In this document: one piece after another, positions 50,216 through 58,440 of the stretch | How positions within the stretch are numbered: the stretch's first letter is position 1 | Layout: each line of letters starts with the position of its first letter | Source of the DNA: UBA8514 sp034933685 | GTDB taxonomy: Bacteria; Bacillota; Clostridia; Lachnospirales; Anaerotignaceae | Length of the DNA stretch: 64,000 nucleotides | Direction of reading: 5' to 3' | NCBI GenBank assembly: GCA_034933685.1 | Contig: JAYFNB010000002.1 | Location: 1 to 64,000, forward strand | Translations under genes and position numbers: made by a program | Notes under the pieces: model-generated | Seen by the model: only the letters and a program-made list of their open reading frames with translations | Databases searched by the model: none | What the model was told of the DNA's origin: nothing

Positions 50216-50941
50216 TTATTTTTTTGACATTATTACTTTTAAAACAAATAATGGTAAATTCATCATTCTTTTAATTCTTGTAGGCTGACAAATAAGCCTG
50301 TGAAACCATTCTAACCCAAGTTTTTGATATATTTTAGGAGCTCGTTTAAGGTTACCTGCCATAACGTCAAAACTTCCGCCAACACCGATAGCAACCTTAG
50401 CACCTGTAAAACGCAGATTTTCATAAATCCATTTTTCCTGCTTTGGTGCCCCAATTCCAACAAGAAGCAGATCTGGTTTGAGAGCCTTGATTTCTGCAAT
50501 AATCTCTTTTTCATCTCTTAAGTTAAAAAAGCCATTCCTTGTTCCCAAAACCTTAAGCCCTGGATACTCTTTAACCATTTTTTTTGCAGCGGCTGCAGCA
50601 ACACCTGGTGCGCCTCCGAAAAAGTATGCACTTTTTCCTGCCTTAGCCATTCTTTTCATTATGTTCTGGCATAAATCGTATCCAGCCACTCTTTCGTTTA
50701 TTTTTACAGATGAGTGCTTCGATGCCCATACAATGCCAATGCCATCTGGAACGACTAGATCCGCCGCCTTAAGTATGTTCATAAGCTGCTCATCACTTTG
50801 TGCTTGCATAACTATCTCTGGGTTTGGTGTGCAAATTATATGTCTACCACCGTCCTCAAAAAAATGTATTGCCTTTTCAATTGCACTCTCCATCGTAAGT
50901 ACATCAAATGGAACCCCAAGTATTTCTGTAACAATTCTCAT
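50216..50941 (-). CDS. WecG/TagA/CpsF family glycosyltransferase
   Basis: A 241-residue membrane-associated glycosyltransferase (GT26). It has the family motifs ICTPNPEIVMQAQSDEQL, DLVVPDGIGIVWASK, the Asp-rich or basic RVAGYDL, YFFGGAPGVAAAAAKKM and LLVGIGAPKQEKWIYEN plus VGVGGSFDVMAGNLKRAPK. Members such as TagA add N-acetylmannosamine to undecaprenyl-PP-GlcNAc. It overlaps no gene but follows the GT-CsaB fusion by 10 nt, so it probably helps build the linkage unit or backbone of the surface polymer made by this locus. Confidence 0.93.
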   Translation of the reverse strand: MRIVTEILGVPFDVLTMESAIEKAIHFFEDGGRHIICTPNPEIVMQAQSDEQLMNILKAADLVVPDGIGIVWASKHSSVKINERVAGYDLCQNIMKRMAKAGKSAYFFGGAPGVAAAAAKKMVKEYPGLKVLGTRNGFFNLRDEKEIIAEIKALKPDLLLVGIGAPKQEKWIYENLRFTGAKVAIGVGGSFDVMAGNLKRAPKIYQKLGLEWFHRLICQPTRIKRMMNLPLFVLKVIMSKK

Positions 50942-50951
50942 AACTAAGCCC

Positions 50952-53183
50952 CTATCCCTCTAACAGCTCAACTAAATAATCCTCATTTTTTTCTGCCAGT
51001 CTTTCAAGACCACGCACAGCCTCGTCAAGCTTTTCTACGTACGCTTCTCTATTTTCAATCATTGCCTTAATTTTTCTAAAAGCATCGTCTATATTGTACT
51101 TATCAACATCTCCTCCGCTTGGCATACTGAATTCCTTCAAATAGAAATCTATTTTAGGGTCGTAACTAAAGCCAATAAGCGGAATTCTTTGCTTTGCAGC
51201 AAAAATAAGGGTATGAAGCCTCATGCTCATTACAAAATCCATTAGCCCTATTATGCCCATTGTTTCAAATGGAGTTGCATCATCTCGTAAAATAAATGAT
51301 TCACTTTTCATTCTGCTTTGCACCATACGGCTTATATTAATATCATTTGGCACCTGCATTGGAATAAATACAATATTTCTGTTAAGTTCATTATGAACCC
51401 TGTCGCAAAGAACAGCGAAATCCGAAATAAACTTATCCACATCTTTCCAGTTTCTTACGGACACGCCAACTATAGGCTTATCCATTGGTATCCCCTGTTC
51501 ACGAAGTATTTTTTCAGCTTTCTGATGTGTAATACTATCAAGAGTAAAAACTGGGTCTGCAGTAACATATGCATTCGGGTTGTCCACACCCATGTTCCTA
51601 AGTTCATCAAGGGAATTTTCTTCACGCAATGTAACTATATCCACCTTGTTAACAACATTTTTAACCAACCGCCTATTTTTAGGTTTGGTAACTGGACCAA
51701 TACCGTTTGCATACAGCATCACCTTTTTACCAAACAGCTTTGCGCACTTAATTATTGAAAGATAATATACAATGGAGCGTGTGCTGGTTCTGTCCTGTAA
51801 AAGACTTCCGCCGCCGCTTATTAGCACATCGCAATTTTTTATAGCTTTTATAACGCTAAAAATATTATACCTGTAAACAACATCAACCCCATACTTTTGC
51901 TTGGTTTGAAGCGGATTATTTGCAAGTACAGTTATTTTAGTTTTCTGGTTAAGCTTGCGCATATTTGCATGAATTGACAAAAGTATAGCATCATCTCCAG
52001 AATTATTAAACCCATAGTAACCTGACATAAGTACCTTGTGACAGCGACCCTTGTTTTCATCCCATGCGTCATCGTATGCCATTATACAGTCAGAAGCCAT
52101 TTTATTCACAGAATAATTTTGAAATATTACTTTTCTGCCATATTCGCCAAGTTCTCCTCGCTGAACATTTCCAATAGCATTCATGGCATAAATAATATCA
52201 TGCTCTAAAAGCAGTAAAGTAGATTGAGGACATCCACGGCAACAAAAATTATTTTCCTGTGCAAGCTCAAGCTTTTCTTTCTTAAAAAGACCAATGTAAC
52301 CTTCATTTCCAGCAATAATAACAGGTTTTGCCGCCGCCATAGCCTCAAGTGCTGCTCGGCTTACGCCAACAAAAACCCTTCCCACTGCAATTAGTTCGTT
52401 TATGTCTGTTCTTGCCCCAGTCATAGTTATACACTCTCGTCCTATGACAGCGTTGGCTTCTTCTGCCTTTGCTTTAAGCTTGTCAAACACATTTCCGCCG
52501 CCAACAATAAGTATACGCAGTCTTTTAATCTTTTTGCTAAGCTCTGGAGCAAGGTCAATAAGTTGCTTTGCTACAAGGGCTCTGTCTTCGTCCATTCGGC
52601 TAACATACACCAGCGTATTGTCATATTCGGTTATGTTAAACTCTTTCATAATGCCCTTGCCCTTAATTTTAGGCGAAAATTTGTCGGTATCAATGCCATT
52701 AATAGTTACATAAATATTATTTCTGTCAACACCGTAATTTTTAATAAGATAGTCTTTAATATCATCACTAACAGCAACTACCTTCTGACCCCAGTTGGTT
52801 ATATATTTAAGCCCCATGCCAGTGTAAAACACCCAGTGTGCTGTTGTTACAAAGGTAAAATTCATTCTTTTTTTAAGCAGCCCGCAAACGAACCCAGGAA
52901 TTCTTGCATGAGAATGAACAATGTCCGGATTTTCTTTTTTTATTATATCTTTAAGTAGAAAATAGGATTTTCTCATATTTCTTATACTGCGTTTGTTCAA
53001 AGGCACTTTATAATGCTTTATTCCAACATCCTCAAGCTCTTTAACATATACTCCGCCATTTGATGCTACAACAATGCGATGTCCCTCCTTATTTAGCTGT
53101 TTGGCTAATTCTACAACATGAGTTTCAGCACCGCCTATTTCCAGCCCCATCAAAGCCATAAGTATAGTATATTTTCTATGCAT
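50952..53183 (-). CDS. Fused glycosyltransferase-CsaB pyruvyl transferase
   Basis: A 743-residue two-part protein. Residues 1 to about 375 are a GT-B glycosyltransferase (LMGLEIGGAETHVVELAKQL, IVHSHARIPGF, LVYVSRMDEDRALVAKQLID, GVSRAALEAMAAAKPVI) with an unusual Cys-rich CCRGCPQSTLLLLEHD region. Residues about 385-740 match the polysaccharide pyruvyl transferase CsaB (VLMSGYYGFNNSGDDAILLS, LISGGGSLLQDRTSTRSIVY, GIGPVTKPKNRRLVK, VMSMRLHTLIFAAKQRIPLI). CsaB adds pyruvate ketals to a secondary cell-wall polymer that anchors SLH-domain proteins. No SLH protein is encoded here. It starts after AGGTGATATT. Confidence 0.93.
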   Translation of the reverse strand: MHRKYTILMALMGLEIGGAETHVVELAKQLNKEGHRIVVASNGGVYVKELEDVGIKHYKVPLNKRSIRNMRKSYFLLKDIIKKENPDIVHSHARIPGFVCGLLKKRMNFTFVTTAHWVFYTGMGLKYITNWGQKVVAVSDDIKDYLIKNYGVDRNNIYVTINGIDTDKFSPKIKGKGIMKEFNITEYDNTLVYVSRMDEDRALVAKQLIDLAPELSKKIKRLRILIVGGGNVFDKLKAKAEEANAVIGRECITMTGARTDINELIAVGRVFVGVSRAALEAMAAAKPVIIAGNEGYIGLFKKEKLELAQENNFCCRGCPQSTLLLLEHDIIYAMNAIGNVQRGELGEYGRKVIFQNYSVNKMASDCIMAYDDAWDENKGRCHKVLMSGYYGFNNSGDDAILLSIHANMRKLNQKTKITVLANNPLQTKQKYGVDVVYRYNIFSVIKAIKNCDVLISGGGSLLQDRTSTRSIVYYLSIIKCAKLFGKKVMLYANGIGPVTKPKNRRLVKNVVNKVDIVTLREENSLDELRNMGVDNPNAYVTADPVFTLDSITHQKAEKILREQGIPMDKPIVGVSVRNWKDVDKFISDFAVLCDRVHNELNRNIVFIPMQVPNDINISRMVQSRMKSESFILRDDATPFETMGIIGLMDFVMSMRLHTLIFAAKQRIPLIGFSYDPKIDFYLKEFSMPSGGDVDKYNIDDAFRKIKAMIENREAYVEKLDEAVRGLERLAEKNEDYLVELLEG

Positions 53184-53204
53184 AATATCACCTATATTTC
53201 AATG

Positions 53205-53690
53205 CTAAAAAATTTCATTAACACTGCCTTCGCATTCAAAGTATTTTGTAATGAATTTCTTTTTAGACCCCACAAGAAGCTCATATGTTTTGTTTACAAA
53301 CCATCCACTGTCATTTACAACACCTTCTGCCTCAACAGTAAGTATTAAATTTATTCTGTTTTCAACATTGCCTCGCACAATGGTTCCATTTGGCATCTTT
53401 ATTCTTTCAGTAGCCTGCTCACTATCCACTGCCACAATTGTACCAATGGCATTTCCCGAGGTTTTATCAAAAAGTGTATCCCCAATCTGTACATTGTTAA
53501 GGGCAACTTTTCTTACCTTTTCAATCTTAACGCTATAGCTTATAGGCTGCATAGCCGCAGAATTGCTTGTTTTTTCCATTCCAAATTTTACATATGCACC
53601 AATACCCAAGGCAATAATAAGTAAAAGTACACAGCAGTCTATGACATTGATTTTGCCAAATAATTTTCCTTTTTCGTCAATCAGCTTCAT
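53205..53690 (-). CDS. DUF4330 membrane protein (first copy)
   Basis: A 161-residue protein with a short cytosolic N-terminus, one transmembrane helix (VIDCCVLLLIIALGIGAYV) and an extracytoplasmic domain of about 120 residues starting ISYSVKIEKVRKVALNNVQI and including VDSEQATERIKMPNGTIVRG. This is the DUF4330 pattern. A second, paralogous copy is encoded 14 bp upstream. Function unknown; position between CsaB and a glycosyltransferase suggests a part in export or assembly of the polymer. Confidence 0.82.
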   Translation of the reverse strand: MKLIDEKGKLFGKINVIDCCVLLLIIALGIGAYVKFGMEKTSNSAAMQPISYSVKIEKVRKVALNNVQIGDTLFDKTSGNAIGTIVAVDSEQATERIKMPNGTIVRGNVENRINLILTVEAEGVVNDSGWFVNKTYELLVGSKKKFITKYFECEGSVNEIF

Positions 53691-53703
53691 TACTTATCTC
53701 CTC

Positions 53704-54165
53704 CTATCGTTCAATGCTAAGTATATATCCACGTCCAGCATAACCTGGGCCTTTTGCTGCAACTTCAATGCCCGCCTTAACCACAAAGTAGCCATTCACC
53801 TTAAAATCACTTGCGCTTTCAGTTGCATTTGCTTCAACAGTAACGATGGCAGTTTCCTTGCCTGGCATTTCGGCATCCATTATTTCCCCTGTTTGAACAT
53901 TTTCCGTAAGTTCTTTATGCGGAACTTTTTCAACTGCCACTACCTTGCCCATGTAATAGTTTTTAACGTTATCAGTTATTTCATCTCCAACCTCAATAAG
54001 GTCAGTAAACCCAATTTGATTATCTGTTAGTTCAAAGGTGTAACGTATTGGCTTTGTTTCCACCGCTACCTCCTTATGTGTATATTTGTAAACAAAAATT
54101 GCAAGAGCAAGTAGTATCACGATAATCACAATATCAAATAAATTAATTTTAAATTTCTTTACCAC
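53704..54165 (-). CDS. DUF4330 membrane protein (second copy)
   Basis: A 153-residue protein with one transmembrane helix (FDIVIIVILLALAIFVYKYT) and an extracytoplasmic domain containing PIRYTFELTDNQIGFTDLIE, VGDEITDNVKNYYMGKVVAV and a late FKVNGYFVVKAGIEV. It has the same layout as the neighbouring copy but low identity, so the duplication is old. The GTG at 54165 was chosen because AGGAG lies about nine bases upstream; ATG at 54174 is an alternative but sits almost on that site. Function unknown. Confidence 0.8.
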   Translation of the reverse strand: MVKKFKINLFDIVIIVILLALAIFVYKYTHKEVAVETKPIRYTFELTDNQIGFTDLIEVGDEITDNVKNYYMGKVVAVEKVPHKELTENVQTGEIMDAEMPGKETAIVTVEANATESASDFKVNGYFVVKAGIEVAAKGPGYAGRGYILSIER

Positions 54166-54204
54166 TATCCGCATCTCCTCTCTAACGTAAATGCTTATTT
54201 ATTA

Positions 54205-55320
54205 TCAGCATTTGCCTAAAACACCTGCATAAATCTTTTCAATATTTCTAGCATATATTTCAGCTGTAAATTTTTCTTCAAAAATTTCAACAGACCTCTT
54301 TTTCATATATTCATATTTTTCTTTGTCCTCCATAAGAATTTCAATATATCTAGCCATATCAGCACTATCTTTAAGGTTGAATATGTACCCGTTTTCACCA
54401 TTAGTAATTACCCCAGGGTTTCCACCATAATTGCTAACAACAGCAGGTATTCCAAGGCTCATGCCCTCCAACAGCGCAAGGCTTGTTGCCTCTGTGCCAT
54501 ATGAGGCATTAGCTTGTAAATCCATAACCCCAAGCATTCGTCTAATGTCGCTTATAAAACCAGTAAACACAACTGTGTTTTCCAAAGCTTTTTCTTTAAC
54601 AATGGCTTTCAGTTCAGTTTCATTTACGCCAGTACCGATTATAAGTACCTTTATGTTTTTGCCTTTATTTTTAAGTATTTCTGCCGCCTCCACAAGATAT
54701 TTATGTCCCTTGTAGGGTTCCATACGTGCCATAATCCCCACAACAAAGTCATTTTCATTAATTCCGTATTTTATTCTTGTTTCAGCATTTTCCTCTTCGG
54801 TGCACTCCTTAACCTTTTCTACCCCATTAAGTATTACCTTTACTTTGTTTGCAGAAATCCCACCATCTGTAAGATTGTCTTTAGCCGCCTGTGCAACAGC
54901 CATAATATCATCTGATAAATATTCATTTATCATTTTGTTAGCAAGCTTTCCTATCCCCTTGCTTATTTTAGGACTTACAGGAAAAACAGAGTGCCTTGTA
55001 TATATAATTTTTTTCCCACAAAGTTTTGCCGCCACACGTCCGCTTAAATTACCATGAGTGTGAACAACGTCAGGATTTTCGGTTTTTATAATTCTTTTTA
55101 AATTTCCGACTGCTTCTTTACTAAAAGATTTTTCGGCAATTCCATCCGCTTCAATAACCCCTGTGTCTAATTTTTTTATTTCTGGTATTAAAAGACTGCC
55201 TCTGGGCACAACAACTTTAACCTCAAATTCTTCACGATTATAGTATTTAAGGAAGTTAAGCACGCAACGTCCAGCACCGCCAATATTGCTGTCGCTGATA
55301 ATATTTAAAACCCTAATCAC
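54205..55320 (-). CDS. GT4-type glycosyltransferase
   Basis: A 371-residue GT-B fold glycosyltransferase. The N-terminal part has ISDSNIGGAGRCVLNFLKYY and VHTHGNLSGRVAAKLCGKKI; the donor-binding part has FVVGIMARMEPYKGHKYLVE, TGFISDIRRMLGVMDLQANA and YGTEATSLALLEGMSLGIPA, which contains the EX7E-type motif. The start is GTG with AGGAGG upstream. It has no membrane segment and probably acts on a lipid-linked precursor at the cytosolic face. It lies 3 bp downstream of the O-antigen-ligase-like gene. Confidence 0.92.
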   Translation of the reverse strand: MIRVLNIISDSNIGGAGRCVLNFLKYYNREEFEVKVVVPRGSLLIPEIKKLDTGVIEADGIAEKSFSKEAVGNLKRIIKTENPDVVHTHGNLSGRVAAKLCGKKIIYTRHSVFPVSPKISKGIGKLANKMINEYLSDDIMAVAQAAKDNLTDGGISANKVKVILNGVEKVKECTEEENAETRIKYGINENDFVVGIMARMEPYKGHKYLVEAAEILKNKGKNIKVLIIGTGVNETELKAIVKEKALENTVVFTGFISDIRRMLGVMDLQANASYGTEATSLALLEGMSLGIPAVVSNYGGNPGVITNGENGYIFNLKDSADMARYIEILMEDKEKYEYMKKRSVEIFEEKFTAEIYARNIEKIYAGVLGKC

Positions 55321-55323
55321 CTG

Positions 55324-56733
55324 CTACACCTCCTCTAGTTCCGAGTATTTGCTAAACACTATACCCATGCCAATTACTGCCCAAAATAACAGCATCACCC
55401 TGTAATTGTAAAAGGTATAGTCAAAAAGGCTTTGTACCAAGAACCCAGCAATAGCAGACATTGCCCCTATAGTAAGTATTCTGGCTGTTTTATCTGTTTC
55501 TTTTAAATATGAGCAGAAAAGTGCCTTGAAATATTGATAAATTATAACGGCAAATGCAAGTATACCAACAATTCCCGAATCGCACATAATTTGTAAATAA
55601 GTGTTGTGTGCATGAGGCGCACTTATTCCGTTGTAGCCATAAACAGGGTACACAAGGTTGTATGCCGCCTGTCCCGGTCCAACCCCACTGAACCAATAAT
55701 CTTTAAGCATTGCAATGGTTCCCATCCAAATGTACACCCTGTAACTTGTAGATGAATCAGACATATTACCAATGCTCATAAATCTGTTTAATATTGTTTC
55801 CGGAAGAACAAAAGGCATTAGCAATAATCCTAGTACGCCAAGAAAAATAAAACGCTTATCCAAAAGCACCAAAAATATTGCCGCTGCTACAAGTATACCA
55901 ATGTAACAACCTCTTGAATAGGTAAGTATAAGACAAAGCATCATTGCACCAGTTGCCCCTAGATAAAAAAGCTTCATAATTAAGGTTTTTGTTATAAAAA
56001 AGCACGCAACAGCTAAAGGAATTATTAATAGAAAGTACTCACCTAATACGTTAGGGTTTGCAAAAGTGGAATATACCCTAAACATGCCTTCAAACATCTC
56101 AGTATCTACCCATACACCGCCAAATTTCTCTTGAAACATATACTGATAAAAACCATAAAGTGCCACCAAAATGCCAACACAAACCATTAGAAACAGCAAT
56201 ATTTTAACCTGCCTTTTGCTTTGAATTGCATTAATAATAACAATTGCAAAAAGAACAAAGCAAATGGAAAGCAATCCGCCAAAAAGACTGCCCTTAACCG
56301 TAACCGAGGCAAAGGTTGCAAAAAGATAAACTCCTGCATAAATATAAATATATTTGTTTATGCCATTGTATTGAAGTTCGAAATCTTTTTCACAAAACAG
56401 CCTTAGCATTAGGGATAAAAACCCAGAAATACTCATTAAAAGTACTAGCATGGTAGGCAAAAACGGTGCTAACACCACCGTTAAGCCAGCCCAAATATAT
56501 GTCTTTTTAAATATACTGCCCTCAAGCAGTGTGTTAAGATGTAAAAGCCGAAAAAGCTTTAAAAAGATACTTCGAACAAAACCATACAATCTAAAAATAG
56601 CACTGCCAGTAACTGTTTCATTATGGTCATTCTGGGTTAAAAAAATATTAATTAAAAAGCTGTTTTGCAAAACACCCATGAAGGCATTGCCACTACGGGC
56701 AAGCAATGAATAAACAACACTGTTTTCTATCAT
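55324..56733 (-). CDS. O-antigen ligase/polymerase-like membrane protein (Wzy_C)
   Basis: A 469-residue membrane protein with at least ten hydrophobic helices. The Wzy_C signature region has MLCLILTYSRGCYIGILVAA, FSGVGPGQAAYNLVYPVYGY and APHAHNTYLQIMCDSGIVG, the HNxYL motif typical of ligases and polymerases. It either joins repeating units or attaches the finished polymer to its carrier. Its ATG overlaps the murJ stop (ATGA). In this Gram-positive cell there is no lipid A, so the acceptor would be peptidoglycan or another polymer. Confidence 0.88.
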   Translation of the reverse strand: MIENSVVYSLLARSGNAFMGVLQNSFLINIFLTQNDHNETVTGSAIFRLYGFVRSIFLKLFRLLHLNTLLEGSIFKKTYIWAGLTVVLAPFLPTMLVLLMSISGFLSLMLRLFCEKDFELQYNGINKYIYIYAGVYLFATFASVTVKGSLFGGLLSICFVLFAIVIINAIQSKRQVKILLFLMVCVGILVALYGFYQYMFQEKFGGVWVDTEMFEGMFRVYSTFANPNVLGEYFLLIIPLAVACFFITKTLIMKLFYLGATGAMMLCLILTYSRGCYIGILVAAAIFLVLLDKRFIFLGVLGLLLMPFVLPETILNRFMSIGNMSDSSTSYRVYIWMGTIAMLKDYWFSGVGPGQAAYNLVYPVYGYNGISAPHAHNTYLQIMCDSGIVGILAFAVIIYQYFKALFCSYLKETDKTARILTIGAMSAIAGFLVQSLFDYTFYNYRVMLLFWAVIGMGIVFSKYSELEEV

Positions 56734-58298
56734 TTTTTAATCCGCCCTTTCACAAAATTTACAGCAAAGTCAAAAACCAACTTTGCTTGTGGAACAAGTA
56801 AAATTCTTGTTAAAACCATGTACACAGTAATACCGCAAAAAGTAGGTACGCCAACTTCTAAAAGACTTGTTATAAACGAAGGCTTAAACATGGTTGTAAT
56901 TGAATTTTTACCCAATATAACTACCAAAGCCATAATAGCCGACGCTGCCATCATTTTAAATACTTGTAAAACTAGGGTTTTGCGTATTATTTTATTGCTT
57001 TTTTGCATAGCTAAAAGCAAAATAATTGCCGAAACCGTTGATGAAACGGCAGATGCAAGAGCAAGCCCTCCAATTTCCATTATTGGTGCAAGCACAATGC
57101 AAAGCACAACATTTACACCAATAGAAATAATGCCACTTAATAGAGGCATACGCCCGTTTTGTTCAGCATAAAAAGCTCGGCTTAAAATAGTTTGTATTCC
57201 AAACCCAACCATTCCTATAGAAAAGAAAAACAAAGCATTTGCTGTTAAAGCCGTAGCATATTGATCAAACTTTCCTTGCTGAAAAATAACTTTTATTATA
57301 GGCTCGCTAAGACACATAAGCCCAACCGTCATAGGTATAAGTAAAAACATCATAACTTCAATTGTAGTGCTTATAGTTTTGCCAAACTGTTTTTTGTCAT
57401 CATTAATTGTCATGCGTGAAAGACGTGGAAAAATCACATTAGCTACCGAAAGAACAAACACACCAACAACAATGGAATACACTGTATTTGCATACCCAAG
57501 TGGTGAAACTCCTGACCCATCTAAAAGCCGTGATGCAAAATTTGTGTTAATAGCCAAGTTAATAGGCTGTATCCACGTACTTACCATAACTGGTAACATC
57601 AGCTTAATTATTTTTTTAAGTCCCTCATCCTTAAAATCCAAAAACGGCTTATATCTATAACCCTTTTTTAAAAGTGCAGGAATTTGCATAAACGCCTGCA
57701 TTGCCCACCCAATAAGGAAGGCTATTGCAAGACCATAAACACCAAACCTTTTGTTGAAGAATACGTAGTAAATAATTACGATTGCATTTGATGCAATACT
57801 CATAGCAGCAGGTATGTTAAATTCATCCATTGACTGTAAAATACCAACAAAAGAAAATGCCAACCCTGTAAAAATTGTAGCTGGAAAAAGTATTCGCAGT
57901 AAGCTTGTGCAAAGTTCTGCTGTTTCTGCATTAAACCCACTTGCAAAACATGCCGTAAGTTGTGGGGCAAATACAACACCTAACACTGTAAGTAATGTTG
58001 TAAGCATACCAACCATAGTAATAAAATTGTTGGAAAGTTTAAAGGCTTCATCTTTGCCTTTTTTTTGCATATACTCATTAAATATTGGTATAAAACTTGC
58101 AGAAATAGCCGACGCAAAAACCACATCAAAAAATATACGCGGTATTAGGCTAGCCGTTGAAAACGCATTAGCTTCCAAACCTATAGAATAATTCCATGCC
58201 AAAAATTGCTCACGTACCAACCCCAACAGTTTACCAACAAGAGTTATTATCATCATAAAACTAACAGCTTTTACCGCATTATTCTTTTCTTTAGTCAT
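56730..58298 (-). CDS. MurJ/MviN-like lipid flippase
   Basis: A 522-residue MOP-superfamily protein with about 14 hydrophobic helices. It begins KAVSFMMIITLVGKLLGLVR, then FLAWNYSIGLEANAFSTASL and PRIFFDVVFASAISASFIPI, the usual MurJ N-terminus, and has the central FPRLSRMTINDDKKQFGKTI and FYAEQNGRMPLLSGIISIGV. It could be the main lipid II flippase or a locus-specific flippase for the surface polymer. It is the first gene of a run extending to the TagA and YitT genes and follows the terminator of the glycosidase gene. Confidence 0.9.
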   Translation of the reverse strand: MTKEKNNAVKAVSFMMIITLVGKLLGLVREQFLAWNYSIGLEANAFSTASLIPRIFFDVVFASAISASFIPIFNEYMQKKGKDEAFKLSNNFITMVGMLTTLLTVLGVVFAPQLTACFASGFNAETAELCTSLLRILFPATIFTGLAFSFVGILQSMDEFNIPAAMSIASNAIVIIYYVFFNKRFGVYGLAIAFLIGWAMQAFMQIPALLKKGYRYKPFLDFKDEGLKKIIKLMLPVMVSTWIQPINLAINTNFASRLLDGSGVSPLGYANTVYSIVVGVFVLSVANVIFPRLSRMTINDDKKQFGKTISTTIEVMMFLLIPMTVGLMCLSEPIIKVIFQQGKFDQYATALTANALFFFSIGMVGFGIQTILSRAFYAEQNGRMPLLSGIISIGVNVVLCIVLAPIMEIGGLALASAVSSTVSAIILLLAMQKSNKIIRKTLVLQVFKMMAASAIMALVVILGKNSITTMFKPSFITSLLEVGVPTFCGITVYMVLTRILLVPQAKLVFDFAVNFVKGRIKK

Positions 58299-58403
58299 TT
58301 CATATCCTCACAATACGCCTTATTATACAGCATATTATTATACCCCTTTTTTTACAAAAAAGGTAGCTTTTTTCTATTAAATTTTAAACTTACGCCACCA
58401 CAG

Positions 58404-58438
58404 CAATAAGGGTAGAGGTTTTACCCCTACCCTTATTT
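58404..58438 (-). terminator. Terminator-like hairpin after the glycosidase gene
   Basis: Minus strand AATAAGGGTAGGGGT (from 58438) pairs with ACCTCTACCCTTATT (to 58405), directly after the stop codon. The following bases on the minus strand are not T rich, so it may be a weak terminator or a 3' stabiliser; read on the plus strand it is followed by TTTTG. Confidence 0.65.
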
Positions 58439-58440
58439 TG

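Noticed and set aside
58320..58380. TATAAT copies upstream of murJ as a firm promoter
   Set aside because: No -35 at acceptable distance could be found; a promoter is likely in this gap but cannot be placed.
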